A DNA stretch of 64,000 nucleotides, from positions 652,314 to 716,313 of the forward strand of contig VWZW01002576.1 of NCBI GenBank assembly GCA_013397115.1, in the 5' to 3' direction. The position numbers and the translations under genes are program-made. Under the pieces are notes generated by a model that was not told the origin of the DNA, made no database searches, and saw nothing but the letters and a program-made list of their open reading frames with translations. Numbering within the stretch: the first letter of the stretch is position 1; each line of letters begins with the position of its first letter. Below are positions 26,350 through 38,273 of the stretch, piece after piece. This stretch comes from Edolisoma coerulescens (taxonomy: Eukaryota > Chordata > Aves > Passeriformes > Campephagidae).

Positions 26350-26690
26350 GAGATCTAATTGGACTGCGTTTCCTTGAAGCTGAAGCTCACCGTGCTACTT
26401 CTGCAGTGTTTCTAATCTCTCTGTGGACCTCGTATATTTTTTCTTTTTTCTAAACTTTCAAGTATTTCCATCTCCTCACAGTTTAGTATTACATGTTAAT
26501 TTTATTAGCATGTTGTTAAACACTCTCTCCCAGATCATTAATAAAGACATTAAAAATGACTGGTTCTAGCAGTGATCCCTGTGGTACCCTCAAGACACCC
26601 TTTGTTTGTAGTGTTTCAGCCAGCTTTTAATCCACATGACAGGGCTCTTATCCAAGCCAATTTGAATTTATTTTGCAAGTCAGGCTTAGC
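26350..26690 (-). mobile_element. Decayed CR1 ORF2 (reverse-transcriptase) fragment
   Basis: Translated on the minus strand, the region keeps the hallmarks of a CR1-type reverse transcriptase. GLDKSPVMWIKSWLKHYKQR (near 26650-26590) corresponds to the 'GLD..WI..WL..R.QRV' segment. It is followed across a frame break by VPQGSLLEPVIFNVFINDL (26583-26529), the 'GVPQGSVLGPVLFNIFINDL' motif of the fingers/palm. Further down, weak similarity to 'QRDL..LQ' continues to about 26350. The YADD catalytic block is not recognisable. There are stops and frameshifts, so it is an old non-functional remnant from an internal part of the element, unlike the 3' fragments elsewhere. Confidence 0.8.
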
Positions 26691-28137
26691 AAAGCAACAG
26701 CCAGCGTTTTGCAAAAAATCCAAAATTCCTACACTGATTTCTCCCTCATTCCCCTCCCCAAGTTTTGTAGGTTTTTGAATCAACTAAAATAGTAAACATT
26801 ATTTACCAAATTAATTGACAATTACATGCTATGTATCTGTTCTATCATATCCTTTGGATTTTTTATACAATTTTTAGTGCTACATCTGTTTTTTTCCTGG
26901 TATTTTACATTTCCTTCATAGATTCTGGTATTTTAGGAGCGATAGGCAGTGCTGTATTAGACACTGCCTTGCCAAGTACTGACCTGATGACTAAAAAGCA
27001 GTAAGGAGTATAGCCTTAGGCTCTACAGAGAAAGTAAAAGTAGGTTTATCTAGGAAATTAATCTGTATGACCATTGGCAGGATTTCAGTATAAGTTGTAG
27101 GATACTGTAGTTTTATTGAAATGGAGTTAAGACCAAACTAATGCATTTTCAACAGAAACGGGATCCAGACTTCACAACAGAAATTGTAAAGGTAAATATC
27201 AAAAGTCATAATCTATGTCAATTGTTGAGTAAATAGTAAATAAGGAATATCTGCACCTTCCTGTGACTGTATGTGTAGTTAAAGACATTTTAAAGTTATT
27301 CCATTTCTTGGTTTTTATCTATAATTATTAATTATTTTACAGTATTTTAACTTTCTAATCATAAATGCTTTTTCTCAATTTCCCTTGTCAAAGAGTTCTA
27401 CTTGAAATTGATTTCAGTATCCCAGGTAACTGATCTCCTACATTTGGTAACTTGCCTAGGATTTTGTGTTTACGTGTAATGTTTATAAAATAATACCTCT
27501 AAAAAGCAGTGATAACACTCACAGTTGATCAACTTCATCAAGAATGTAAAAGTTTTACTAGTCTTACATGCCCTAAACTCCTTATTTCTAAAATCCTTCC
27601 AAAATAAATTTCTAAACTTTGATGTCCTTATATTACTACATTATGCAAAATCACTCTGAATTTTGATGACTGCAAATAGACAGCATTCAGCAGTTCCAAA
27701 CACCTTTTAATTGTATACAGGGTTCTAAGAAGAGCCACAAAAATCAGATCTAAGACTTCAATCTGACCATGATGGGCTACATAGTTTTAATAATATTCAC
27801 TTTAATAAAGCAAAGGTCTGATATTATCTTCATACACATAAGAATCTCTCTATAGGAATTAACAAAATAATGGACATGAAATACTACTCCTTTTTATTAA
27901 AAGCAACATGTTTTCCTTTCCAAGGCAGAAGTAGCCAGTGGGTTTTTCAGTACTGTAGAAGTCAGAGAGATGTGAGGAGGCATGATAAAGAAATGTTTAG
28001 TTCTGTGCTATTGGAGTCAACACACTTCATGAAGAAATAAGAAAACCCTTCTTTATGAAGTGCTTCCTTCTCGTCATCAGCACACTCAGTAGCCCATTAT
28101 GAAGAAATTATAACTCATCTTGAAGGCTGAAGACTTC
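26691..28137. other. AT-rich, gene-free DNA
   Basis: No gene or repeat is recognised. This lies immediately beyond the proposed 3' end of the minus-strand gene. Confidence 0.5.
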
Positions 28138-28157
28138 AAGCTTACTCCTCATTTAAT

Positions 28158-28163
28158 TTTATT
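28158..28163 (-). terminator. AATAAA polyadenylation signal of the minus-strand gene
   Basis: The plus strand reads TTTATT, which is AATAAA on the minus strand. It lies about 117 nt downstream of the TAA stop at 28280-28282, a plausible short 3' untranslated region. AT-rich DNA yields such hexamers by chance, so the support comes from its position. Confidence 0.4.
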
Positions 28164-28279
28164 AAGTGCCTACAAATATCCCTTTTTTTTAAAATCTATA
28201 TTAAGGTTCTTCTCAATTACTGCCTGCTTAGAACTCCCACTCTAATAAGTTTTCTGTTAAAAGAAGGGAAAAAAAGAGT

Positions 28280-28408
28280 TTATAACTTCTGCTTATCTGT
28301 GAGCTTCTGCTGGACAACATGCACCATTGCATTGCTGGCAAACATCTGATCTGCAGATCCCTTCCTGTATTTCTGGGTAAAGTGGCTGAAGAGAGACCAT
28401 TTCAACTC
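28280..28408 (-). CDS. Candidate last coding exon of the unidentified gene
   Basis: The block follows a good acceptor (CATACATTCTTTGCAG, minus strand) and encodes 42 residues, starting ELKWSLFSHFTQKYRKGSAD and ending QQKLTDKQKL before a TAA stop. It begins in phase 0, which matches the phase-0 end of the block at 29168. The basic C-terminus (KLTDKQKL) carries no sorting signal I know. The frame stays open some way upstream of the acceptor (to 28525), so the boundary is a judgement. No domain is recognised. Confidence 0.5.
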   Translation of the reverse strand, partial: ELKWSLFSHFTQKYRKGSADQMFASNAMVHVVQQKLTDKQKL

Positions 28409-29167
28409 CTGCAAAGAATGTATGGTGCAAACACATTGCAATTGTAATTTTCTGCTCTTGTAATTCACAATTTCTCTTTGTGCTTTTACACTGTCAGTTA
28501 CATCCACTGGCATATCTGTATACATTTCCCATCACTGATCACTATCCAGAACATTCTCATTTTGAGTTCTCTCTGATAATATTCCTTCTTCCCTGCTTTC
28601 TCTACTCCCTCTTCCTCCTGTAGTGCTTTCTCGCATCCTATTCCAAGTCTACAATCCCGGATTGCGCCAACTGCTATTCAGTCACGATCCTGCACAAACA
28701 ACTCATATAAAATCAAGAAGAAATAGATTAAATCAGCAACATGGGACCAGCAATGCGCTGTCAAGGCAATGGCAATTCCCCTGGTCTTGTTTTTCATGGA
28801 TCTCCTGGTCCTGATGGCTGTGCTACACCTGAAAGAAGGAACTTGTGTGGGCTGAGAGGTGAGAAGAACAGGATATTCTAGATCTTGGAGATTCTCCTTC
28901 TCCATGACTACAGCCACAGGCATCTTTCCCACTCACTGAAACGGAGGAAACAAGAAGCCGCCCCTTTTTCATTCTCCAGTGCTTGATTCTGATGAATCAG
29001 AACTTCACGTGCGGACCTATCTTTCCCCCTAACAAAACTAAGTAGTTCAAAGTCCTTGCTGTCAAAAGTTCCTTTTGCTCTCTCTCTTTCTTTCTCAGAT
29101 TACTCTGTATCAAAAGTACATTCTTGATCACACTTAAAAGCACATATTGCATGATGGAACGTATTAC
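28409..29167 (-). other. Putative intron
   Basis: The interval begins GTAATACG and ends TTCTTTGCAG on the minus strand. An open frame at 28678-28932 and the continuation of the exon frame to 28997 are present but show weaker coding character, and I treat them as intronic. Confidence 0.4.
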
Positions 29168-29366
29168 CCACTGCTCACACTTAATAAGCATTTCTACATA
29201 GGTTTCATGTTCAAATTTCAGGCATTTCTGTCGAGCCATTTGTGTAGGTACAAACTCCTTAAAGCGTCCATTGGGGACATCTGTCTTCCCAATTCCCATC
29301 ATTTCAAGTGAATATAATACTTGTGTCCCCAGGTAAAAGTCATGATGCAATTCTATCAGACAGTTG
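29168..29366 (-). CDS. Candidate internal exon of the unidentified gene
   Basis: The exon is 199 nt: one base plus 66 uninterrupted codons. It starts after GCAAAGTACAG and ends before GTAATACG. Its first base completes a GA left by the exon at 30802. The peptide includes IELHHDFYLGTQVLYSLEMM, then GIGKTDVPNGRFKEFVPTQ, then KFEHETYVEMLIKCEQW. Codon choice looks protein-like, with CpG-containing arginine codons (CGC, CGA) in otherwise CpG-poor DNA. GIGKT resembles part of a P-loop but lacks the full GxxxxGK[ST] pattern, so I do not infer nucleotide binding. An alternative acceptor at 29396 would give a 228-nt exon in phase 0, but that would break the match with the upstream exon. The acceptor has a weak pyrimidine tract. 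Confidence 0.55.
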
Positions 29367-30115
29367 CTGTACTTTGCGCAGTGTGGGTGTGAGAGCTAAT
29401 TTTGTCCTTAGATTCAGAGGCTTCATTAACAGTCTTAACACATTCACTGCAGCTTTCTAAATCCTTTCAGGCTTTAACACTTAAGCTACTGCGAAAAAAA
29501 AACCCCACAAAAATAATGGAAGTTCATATACAGAAAGTGTTATTTCTCTCATCCAAATAAAGCAGATCTTTTAGATAATGCTAAATGCCACATTATAGCA
29601 CATCATTCCACTGAAATGAAATTTATGAGAAATAAATCACACGCAGTAAAGGCTGTAAATCACTATTTTGGGCAATTTATCCTGATATAAAATATGTGAA
29701 ACTCTGAATTGAGATGCATAGGGAAAAAGAATTAAAATTATGTGTCTATTATACGAAGGCATATGAACATCCACATAATGCATATTCCACCACTTTGTTT
29801 TTATGCCTTTATATTCTAAGAATTTCATCATGTGACAGTACATTGACTACAAAATTCAATAACTAAAGTACATTTAAAAAAACCAACCCTTTTTTCTTCC
29901 CTTAGACAGGTATTTTTTCTAGCTTTAATGTGTCATGCAGTGGGGTAAATTCTAGCTATTTTCTGGAAAAAAAAATGAAAATAATATAAAAAACGAACCC
30001 TGAAACTCTTCCTAATATTTTTTTCAGTATGTGTCACTTACAGGATGAGGGGGAAAAAAAAAAACCCATAAATTAGTCCTTTTTGTGGGTCACGCAAAGC
30101 TTCCATGCACAAAAA

Positions 30116-30144
30116 AATATTTTCATCAAAAATGATGAAATATT
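30116..30144. repeat. Near-perfect AT-rich inverted repeat
   Basis: AATATTTTCATCA (30116-30128) faces TGATGAAATATT (30133-30144) across an AAAA loop. One T is unpaired. The hairpin is next to an 18-bp doublet. Confidence 0.75.
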
Positions 30145-30177
30145 CATCATACATGTTGCATTCATAATACGTGTTGC
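30142..30177. repeat. 18-bp tandem doublet
   Basis: ATTCATCATACATGTTGC (30142-30159) is followed directly by ATTCATAATACGTGTTGC (30160-30177), two differences in 18 bases. Confidence 0.8.
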
Positions 30178-30801
30178 ATGAGAGAGCATGTCTCAATTAC
30201 ATTTTATTCCTTAAAAACTGTCCGTGATATCAAATTATAATACGGATAGCCCAAATTTTACATGCTACTGTTTTGGAGCGAGGAGAATTAATATTCTGCA
30301 ACAAAATAACACAGAATCTAGCTATATTTCAAATTAATGTGAAAAGTTACAGCTATATTTACAACTTCAGTAAAAAAAGGGAAGCTTTACTGTTATCCGG
30401 ATATTACTTGCTGATTCATTTCTGCTCCTTTTCATGCTCACTAATCCTAACCCAAAGGCTGCTTCTTTTTGATTCTGACTTTATGATTGAAGTAATACAA
30501 GAAATTTTAAATTATGGATGAACTTCATTCCAGTTCGTCTTGCTCCACACAAAATGACTTCCAACAGCTGCAAAACACAACTTTATTTCCAGCAGCAATG
30601 AGGGAGGGTTGGTGTGAGAGTCATTTGTGGGAATTTTGCTTTCTACAAACAGGCATTTATCTGGATGGGTGTCTCCAAAAGCAAATCCAATTGTTTTCAG
30701 ACTGAGGCCTTTTACAGAAAAAAGAGAGCCAAACTGGCTGAAGAACTGGGGTTGTTAACTGGACTACACTGCACAAAAATTTTATAGGTGTCCCACATTA
30801 C

Positions 30802-30876
30802 TCCTTGGGAGCAGCAGCAAAATCCAAATGCAATTCAAGATGAAAGCGAATTTCTTCCAGAATCCAAAGGCCCTTT
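30802..30876 (-). CDS. Candidate small internal exon of the unidentified gene
   Basis: This 75-nt block (1 + 24 codons + 2) lies between the acceptor GATTCACTCTAAG and the donor AAGGA|GTAATG on the minus strand. It encodes KGLWILEEIRFHLELHLDF followed by AAAPK. Its leading A completes a glycine codon begun by GG at the end of the 33-kb exon. Its trailing GA is completed by the C that starts the 29.4-kb exon. Two matching junctions are better evidence than the short peptide itself. The acceptor is not strongly pyrimidine-rich. Confidence 0.45.
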
Positions 30877-32942
30877 CTTAGAGTGAATCATGTCCTCTTG
30901 AAGGCTTCATTTATGAATACATTGAGGAAGGAAAAACTTGTCCCTTTATGCAAAGTACAGATTTTCTGGGGACGAACAAAATACTTAGTAGATCCAAAGC
31001 TGAAGCAATAAAAACAAGGCAAAGACTGGCAAGTTCAGATTATTATTTTTGTTAAATAAGCAAAACTATACAGACAGAGAAGAGAGAAAGGAGACATGAG
31101 AAACAGTCATTTTTCAAGACCACAGGAACAAAACCTGTCTAGAGTGAAACTTACACAGGAGAAAGAAAAAAGCTTCATTTTCCTCCTGGTCTTAAGGATT
31201 TCTGAATCACTAAGTTTTCATTTTCTATTGCCCTCTAACTTAAGTGATGATCTATGCTGACTTCTGTCCTGCAAAGTTGGAAAAAATACTTCCCTACACC
31301 TTGAGAGCCAGGTATCTGGAAGGGCTGTTCTACATGATCTGACAGTTCTGGGGGTGTACCTGTATTTCATGTGTAGGGGTTTTATTTCACTGACAGCAGA
31401 TTTCAGCTCAGGAAACATGTTCTCATATTCTCTCAATCATCTAAAATGGTCTAAATGCTATTTTTGCCTGCATCTTAGATTTTCTTTAGTCTCATTTTCT
31501 TGTCCTCCTCACTAGACAAGTAATAATTTCCTTTGGATAAAAGCTATTAATTCCATATAACATGGATTTTATTTGAGAAACGAATCTTTTCTGAGATAGA
31601 TTACTATTTTAATGTACATAATAAAAAATATTCCTTGAATAGGTCTTACACATCTTTTTCCACATTCACTGAAATTAAGTATACTGCCATAATTAAAGTA
31701 ATTTTGATTAACATTGGAATTAGACTTAACACTGTATTCTATGTTTTTAATTTTAGCATTTGTTAGGTTTTTCAGTCTCTAAAAATACAGTACCAATTAC
31801 TGAGTAAACATTATATAAAACAAACTTCTCTTTGTGGCATGAATTACTGCCCTCTAGGTAGGGTACATATGAATATGAATGTAACGTAACTTTTTGTGAC
31901 TCGTTTCTCACTTATATTCATGAAAAGGAAGAACTTAAGACAAGTTGAAAGTTTTCACATTAACAAAACAGAGAACATGAACAACAGATGCACTACCACT
32001 TCTGGAAAAGCTGCCTGTAATAAAAGTAACACTCTGCTTTATATAACTGAATTACAGTATTTTAAGGGTTTTTTTAAGTTTTGAGAAACATTTTTAACAC
32101 TCTTTCACATGGCAGTCTACAAACATTTTTAAACCTTTCCCTGTCTCTGCAAAAGGGAAAGATAAGCTCCAACAAGAAAAGCAAACTGCCAGTAGTCTAT
32201 TTCAAAAGGGTTTTCTTGCTCTAAAACACTTTGTGGGCAAAAGAATTAATCTCAAGGCTAGGAGCTATATTGTATGTTGGTAACTTCTCCTTTTACCACA
32301 AGCTTAGTAAAACATGACAAGTGAATGGCCAAGTGACAGGTTTGCAGAGGGAGCTTTTGGTCCTCCACAAGGAAGGATGGCTGCCTATCGGTAGACGTAG
32401 CACAGCAAACTCATCTGGTTTCCTCCAGCTTGAAGAGAAAGACAAGGGGAAAAGCAAAGTCACAATAGAGGCTTAAGCTTTGCAGTACAATAGCAACAGA
32501 TTTCAGCTACTGAAAAGACATTCATTTGTAGTCCCAAAGTGTTTGGAAAAAAGAAACACTGTCTAAGGAAGTGGATTCAGAGGTATTTTTCCCCTAAAGG
32601 CCAGCTTTAGTCAGATGCGGCAGACTGAGGAGTCAGAGTGCAGGAATGCAAAGCTCCACAGGTGTTGATATGAAACTGATTGACAGAGGTCACCAAGGCT
32701 GTCACTCAGAAACCTCGAGTCTGACTCAGCAAAGGCTGCTACCCCTTAAGGCTTGCAGAGCGAACACAGGATTAATCCCACAAAACTCACACCAACTTGG
32801 CATTGGTAAAGGTGGATCCATGGGGTCATCTGGATGGCTTGGCATAGACTTTGCCCACCTGTTAGCCGGTGGGAGACTTCCCAGTCTTATTGATGTGGAC
32901 ATCATTTCTAAGGAGCTTCAATCAATCTGGACAACTTTCTAC
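30877..32942 (-). other. Putative intron
   Basis: No exon fits the flanking phases. A minus-strand frame at 31218-31436 has some coding look and an AG|GTACAC donor, but it has an in-frame TGA just inside its only nearby acceptor. A 108-codon plus-strand frame at 32646-32972 has no recognised domain. Confidence 0.35.
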
Positions 32943-33174
32943 CCTCTCCCTTCCTCTTCTGGCAGAAGATAAAGCACGTTTAGCAGCTCTTCTCAGAAGC
33001 GTTGATTCTTTGCCAAACGTTCAGCAATATTGAGGGCAAAAGCAATATTGCTTTCTGTTAGTTGTTGCGAAAAGCCACCTTCACTTGAAAGCTTTTCTAG
33101 CAAGAGGGCAATGAGCATGGCTGCATTCCCACTGAACTCTCCAGATAAAAAGTGCAAAATACTCTGGGAAAGTG
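32943..33174 (-). pseudogene. Candidate internal exon with an in-frame stop
   Basis: The block follows a good acceptor (CTATGATTACACAG) and ends before GTAGAAAG. It is 232 nt (2 + 76 codons + 2). It encodes a strongly helical peptide containing LSQSILHFLSGEFSGNAAML, ALLLEKLSSEGGFSQQL and NIAFALNIAERLAKNQRF. Next comes a TGA (32993-32995), and the same frame continues with EELLNVLYLLPEEEGR. Coding character on both sides of the stop suggests a single nonsense substitution, for example from CGA or TGG. The alternating leucine/alanine pattern is what alpha-solenoid helical repeats look like, but I cannot name a family. The end phase matches the exon at 30802. Confidence 0.5.
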
Positions 33175-36100
33175 CTGTGTAATCATAGAATATTACAGGA
33201 TGAAATTCCACTCCAGTGGATCACTACATATGAAGACATATGTTGTATTGGGTCATCTTTTAAAAGACAGGCTTAGCTCCCTCAGTGTTTGCAGTAACTG
33301 GTGTCAAGCACTGCCATGAATGATAATAAAGAAAATAATATATAATCAGTCAACATGTATAGTAACTAAACAGAGCAATCTCTAGAGATTTATCTTCTAG
33401 CAATGTTAGCTCATCAGAAAAAAAAGAAAAGAGTAGGAAATATCTTAAAAAGAAGTCATGATATTTGGGATAATAAAATAAGATTAAACATCAAAGTTAA
33501 AACAAATAAGAAAATTCAACTTACATGGTAAAGATGTTTAAAGAAATGTATCTATAACCACTGTAAAGAGAAATTACAGGAAAACTAAAAACTCAGAGTA
33601 AGACTTTCCAAGAGTAAGTAAAGCTTTTGTAGGAAAATGAAAGCAGACAAGTAAGATGCATGAGACAGCCAAAAATTTGTGACTAGCTATAGGGTCAGCT
33701 GACCAAAACCCATTCTCCTGCCCACTAAATACAGACCTGACAGAAACACATCTCACCCTACCAGGCTAAATGGCAATGAGAGTGGGACTCTCCACCATTA
33801 GGTTAAAAAGTAATCCCTGTATCAATCCTGAGACAACAGAGCAGACCATCCCTACCCTTAACTTCAAACCTGAGCCCTCAGCTCCAACTGAAAAAGACCA
33901 AAATTAAACTAAGTCAAAGTAAAGGTGAATATATATTCAAGAATTTAGATAAAGTTCACCATTTTCGTGAAGCTACACTAATGATTATTTAGAGGAGGAT
34001 GAACAGCTAGAAGAGAGAAACTGAACCCAACAAGAGAAAATAAATAAACTTCAAGTAATATCAAGAGGGTTTATTATAATTAACTACAAGAAAATCCTCA
34101 GTTTTCTATTGTAATTAAAATCTGAGAAATAAGAGAATTCAATTTGAGTAGCACAGCTCTATAACTATGCAAGAATGATATATGAGGGAAAACAGCATTT
34201 AAAAAGTAAATTAAAGATGACAAGAAACAAAAAATGCCTATTTATCCTTCAAATACTACACAGCTCCAGTCAGTGAAATGACTTCTAAACTCCAGTCATT
34301 CATTGCAAATTCAAGTTATCATCTGACATCTGATTATACGTAACCATTGCAGCTATCAGCATATGACAGTGACCCTTTCACATTCCCACACTGATGGAGA
34401 TTTGTCTTTAAATTGGCATTCACTCCACTTATGATTATTAAAAAAAACCCAAAAAAACCCCAAACAACCCAAACAAAAAAAATCTTTCCATGATCACATA
34501 ACTTTTATTTCTTTGCAGCTACGCTTCACAGTGCCAAATATTCAGATAAAATGCAAACTCATTCATGGCAGTGAGCAACTCAAACTGACTGAAATGACAG
34601 ATATTTAAAATGTCATGGTGAAGCTGGCTGCACAGTATTAGGGGTTACCTCAAAATATCATCAGTATTTTGAACAGTTCTTGTTGAGAGGAACAAGAATA
34701 ACACTTGCCATGTTCTCTCAGGCATAAAACCACTCTAGTATTCAAACACAGCCTACGTTAATCAGAGGGCTGGAGCACCTCTCCTCTGAAGACAAGAGGA
34801 GAGAGTTGGGGCTGTTCAGCCTGGAGTAGAGATGTTCCAGGGAGACCTCAAAGCACCTTCCAGTGCCTAAAGGGACCAAAAAGAGAGTTAGGGAACGACT
34901 TTTTGCAAGGGCATGTATTGACAGGACAAGGAGAAAGAGCTTCAAACTGAGAGTAGGTTTAGATTAGATATTGAGAGGAAATTCTGTATTATGAGGGTGG
35001 TGAGGCACTGGAGAAGTTGCTCAGAGAAGTTGTGGATGCCCCATCTCTGGAAGTGTTCAAGGCCAGGTTGGATGGGGCTTGGAGCAACCTGCTCTAGTGG
35101 AAGGTGTCCCTGCCCATGGCAGGGGAGTCAAAACAAGATGATCTTTAAGGTCTCTTCGGAGCCAAACCATTCTGTGATTCTTTGACCTGTCCTTAATCCC
35201 ACCAGTCTTTTCACCCTTCTGTCCATCAGTTTTCAATATTTGTTGTGTAATCCCCCTCCAGCACAGAATTTGAATTGTTCAGGTACGCATCTGTAAAACC
35301 TCTAGCAACTGTTTGATGTGAGTAGACATGCCACAGTATTTCAGTAAGCAGCAGTTTTAAAAAATATTACTAGAAATCCAGTGAACCAAATACTCATTAC
35401 CTTTATTGCTAACCAGGGTTTTTAAGATTTCACTAATGAAAATATTTTACTCGTGAAATTAATAATCTCAAACCACAGCTAACAAGGTAGAAAACTAGGA
35501 GGAATGAAGGCTTACACAGTGGGAATGGACAGCAGCACAAACAGAAAAATGCGTGGTCTCAGACCCTGGTAACAGTAACTGCTGTAATCCTGAGGTTGTG
35601 TGTGACCACCCACTCACCATCGCTACCTGGCCGTGCATTACAAACAGTATTTCTGTCAGAAATCATCTCAGAGGCCTCAAGCCTGATACCACTTTTTGCC
35701 ACTTAAACCCACTATATTTCTATCAAATCTCTTATAACAGAAATTCAACCTGCATGATGGTAAGGATTTTTTTTTTTTTTTAAGGTTGGTTCCAGCACTG
35801 CTTACAGAAAGAGACAACTCTTTAAATAGTCTTTATAAACAAAACTAAGTAATTTATGCCAGAGAAAGAGCTAAGAGGTGTGTGTTTACACCTCAGCTTC
35901 ACAGTCTGATAATTTTCTTGGCATCTTGGCTTGATCTGATTACTCGCCTTTCTTTTTTCTTGCACAATAAGACAAAGCTTCCCAATGTTATAAATGACAA
36001 AAAAATCCCATTCCCAAGGAAACCAGCTAGCTTAAGTTTTCAGATGAGCACAACAACCAAGGGAGCATTTGGTGCCTAAAGTTAAAGAAGTTCTATTCAG

Positions 36101-37170
36101 CCCTTATGTCTTCCCTCTCTACATCCACCAACACAGCAACTAAATCAGCAAGGCTGCCACAGGACTGGCCAAAAGATAACCCACAACATCCCACACTGAA
36201 CGAGTGAAGGAATATCAGAAAGGTTATCTATTGTCTTCTATGAAGACTAAAAAGTGTCTGTTAGGAAGGATTCTGCAGATTATGTACTCATGAGAAGCTG
36301 TTTTCAGACCTTTAAAGGTGAAAATGCGTGCTCTAAAATAAACTCAGAAGTCAGCTTTGAAAGTTGCTCAATGAAAATGAATAGTTGCTGGATACAAGAT
36401 CAATGTGTAGGAATCCTAAGCGCATAAATAAGAACCCTAAAAAATATTATGTTTAAATATTTGATTTCAAAACTGTGGAAGCCCCTGCTGCACAAAGTAT
36501 GGAATAAAAGTATCATTTCTTGATGTTAATGTATTTTTACATTAATCGGGAGCCCACAAAAGATGTTCACTGCAGCAGCAGTATTAGTTACATGGAAGGA
36601 TACTCCTTCCAATCTAAACTAATTTGCAAGTGTAAGTATATGGAGTGTAGCTAAATCCTCTCTTTAACAGAGGAACAAATGAATTGGAGCACCTGTCCTC
36701 TAGATTCCTGTGCTTTTCCACACAAAGTTTGTCTGGTTATAACATTTTCTTTTTATCTCTGCACTCTAATGACACAACTAAAATCAATCATCATGCTCTC
36801 TGTTGCCATAGACAGAGAGATGAATCTGCCACAGCTTGAATTGCTATTACAATATACTTAAGGTAAATTATCTACTCAGGAATGACAGAAATCCTGCCAA
36901 TTAAACAAAGTTATTCTGACCTCTTAAGTGTCATCAGACTATTATTAGAATCATTGACACACTGGATTTAAATATTTGAGATTCAGAAGGCTTAAGCATG
37001 TGTCCTGCTCCTAGAACACCTTGGTCTTGGTATACAGCTTCAGTTCTTCATAAATCCAAGTTGTTTCAAAAGGTAAAGACCATACTGCAAACTGCATGAA
37101 CTTGCTATAGGATATTTAACTTCTAGTCATTAGCATTTTTATCACCCATAGTGTCCCACTAAACTGTTAC
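33175..37170 (-). other. Putative intron(s), possibly with missed exons
   Basis: The phase mismatch between the flanking blocks suggests at least one missed exon. The interval contains a CR1 fragment (34764-35181), an A/C-rich tract (34439-34485) and a T15 run (35767). A short CR1-tail-like ATCATAGAAT lies at 33183. Confidence 0.3.
34764..35181 (+). mobile_element. CR1 LINE, 3'-end fragment
   Basis: A plus-oriented copy of about 420 bp. Recognisable landmarks are GGGCTGTTCAGCCTGGAGTA, GAAGTGTTCAAGGCCAGGTT, GGATGGGGCTTGGAGCAACC and GGAAGGTGTCCCTGCCCATG. Then come ATGATCTTTAAGGTCTCTTC and a terminal CATTCTGTGATTCT octamer pair. It is 5'-truncated, opposite in orientation to the proposed gene, and lies in its putative intron. 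Confidence 0.95.
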
Positions 37171-37444
37171 CACTGTCAGGATGGGTTTTGCTTCTGGGCA
37201 GCAATTCTGTCAAAATATGGCTTTTCCAAATTCTGAACATCCTCTTTGTGCTACTATTAAACCATTTTGCAACGGCAATATTTCTGAACAAAGCACTCTT
37301 ATTGTTGGGTAACCCACATTGCTGAGGGTTAGATGACCTTGGTGGTGCTGCAACATTTGTAATTCTCCAGCACAATCAATAATTTCATGATAATGTCTTT
37401 TGTCAGAGAATATTGTAAGGCAATGAGGACTTGATTTTTTTTTC
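37171..37444 (-). pseudogene. Candidate exon with a frame break
   Basis: The block starts after a strong acceptor (AGATCTTTTCTTTCACAG). From 37443 it encodes a long run including HYHEIIDCAGELQMLQHH, GHLTLSNVGYPTIRVL, CSEILPLQNGLIVAQR and GCSEFGKAIF, then meets a TGA at 37210-37212. Shifting frame by one base there gives a further eleven sensible codons (DRIAAQKQNPS) before another stop. A donor-like GTAACAG follows 37171, and an alternative donor (ATA|GTAGCA) would end the exon before the break. The first bases are an A9 run, where length errors are common. The protein family is not recognised. Confidence 0.4.
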
Positions 37445-38273
37445 CTGTGAAAGAAAAGATCTGCTTTGACTGGTATACAAAAATGTTCATACTTGGGTCA
37501 CTGACTGACAAGGGAATTGTAAATTACTCAGTAATAAAAAATAATAGTAGACATTTATATAGCACTGTACCTCACACACAATGACCTCCAGCTCATTATA
37601 ATAAGTATTATTTGTCAAAAATAAATTGCAGTGACCATCATATCTTCCAACAGTTTTTATTTTAAAATGGGCCATGAAGGAAATCTTAGATTTCAAATAT
37701 TCTCGATCAGTTAGCCTAGCATATTACAGCAGCTATACTAACCACTCTGTAAATAAAATACAGCTAACAAGTTTAAAAAACCTATAAAAGATTAAGTATC
37801 ATAAATTAAAATTTTGGGGAGGAAGCTTGTGTTTTGAACTTATTAGCAGGGAGGAAAAAAGTTGCATGCTAAAACATAGGCATTACCTCATGTTTTCAAA
37901 CTCATCCTCAGTCACATACACACTCACAGCAATGAAACTATAAACAACAAGCAATAGAACAGAAATCACAGCAATGAAACAACAACCCACCCAAAATTTG
38001 GGGCATCCTGACAAATGTATCAAAGAATGAAAGAAAAAAAAAATGGCTGAATTTACTCATGTGTACACATTTCCTGCATTAAACAACACTATTCCACAGG
38101 ATTTGGAAAATATCTAGAAGTGAGAGCAATTGAGGACTGACCCGGACTAGATGAAGCATCCCTGTAAGTGCCAGCTATTGCCCTTACTTTCACTGACAGG
38201 AGTGCCTACAAGCTTAAATTCCCTAAGGATTTTGGCAACTATCTGACCATGGAGAAGATGATAGACTAAAGTA

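Larger units (their letters stand above)
29367..30801 (-). other. Putative intron
   Basis: This is AT-rich and contains A-runs near 29490 and 30055, plus the hairpin and 18-bp doublet listed separately. No exon was found in it. Confidence 0.4.

Noticed and set aside
29204..29350. GIGKT in the 29.4-kb exon as a nucleotide-binding P-loop
   Set aside because: The full GxxxxGK[ST] pattern is absent and no other ATPase motif is seen.
31218..31436. Minus-strand frame with a possible donor at AG|GTACAC
   Set aside because: An in-frame TGA lies just after the only plausible nearby acceptor, and its phase does not fit between the neighbouring exons.
33183..33200. ATCATAGAAT as a CR1 tail
   Set aside because: Only about ten bases match and no CR1 body follows.
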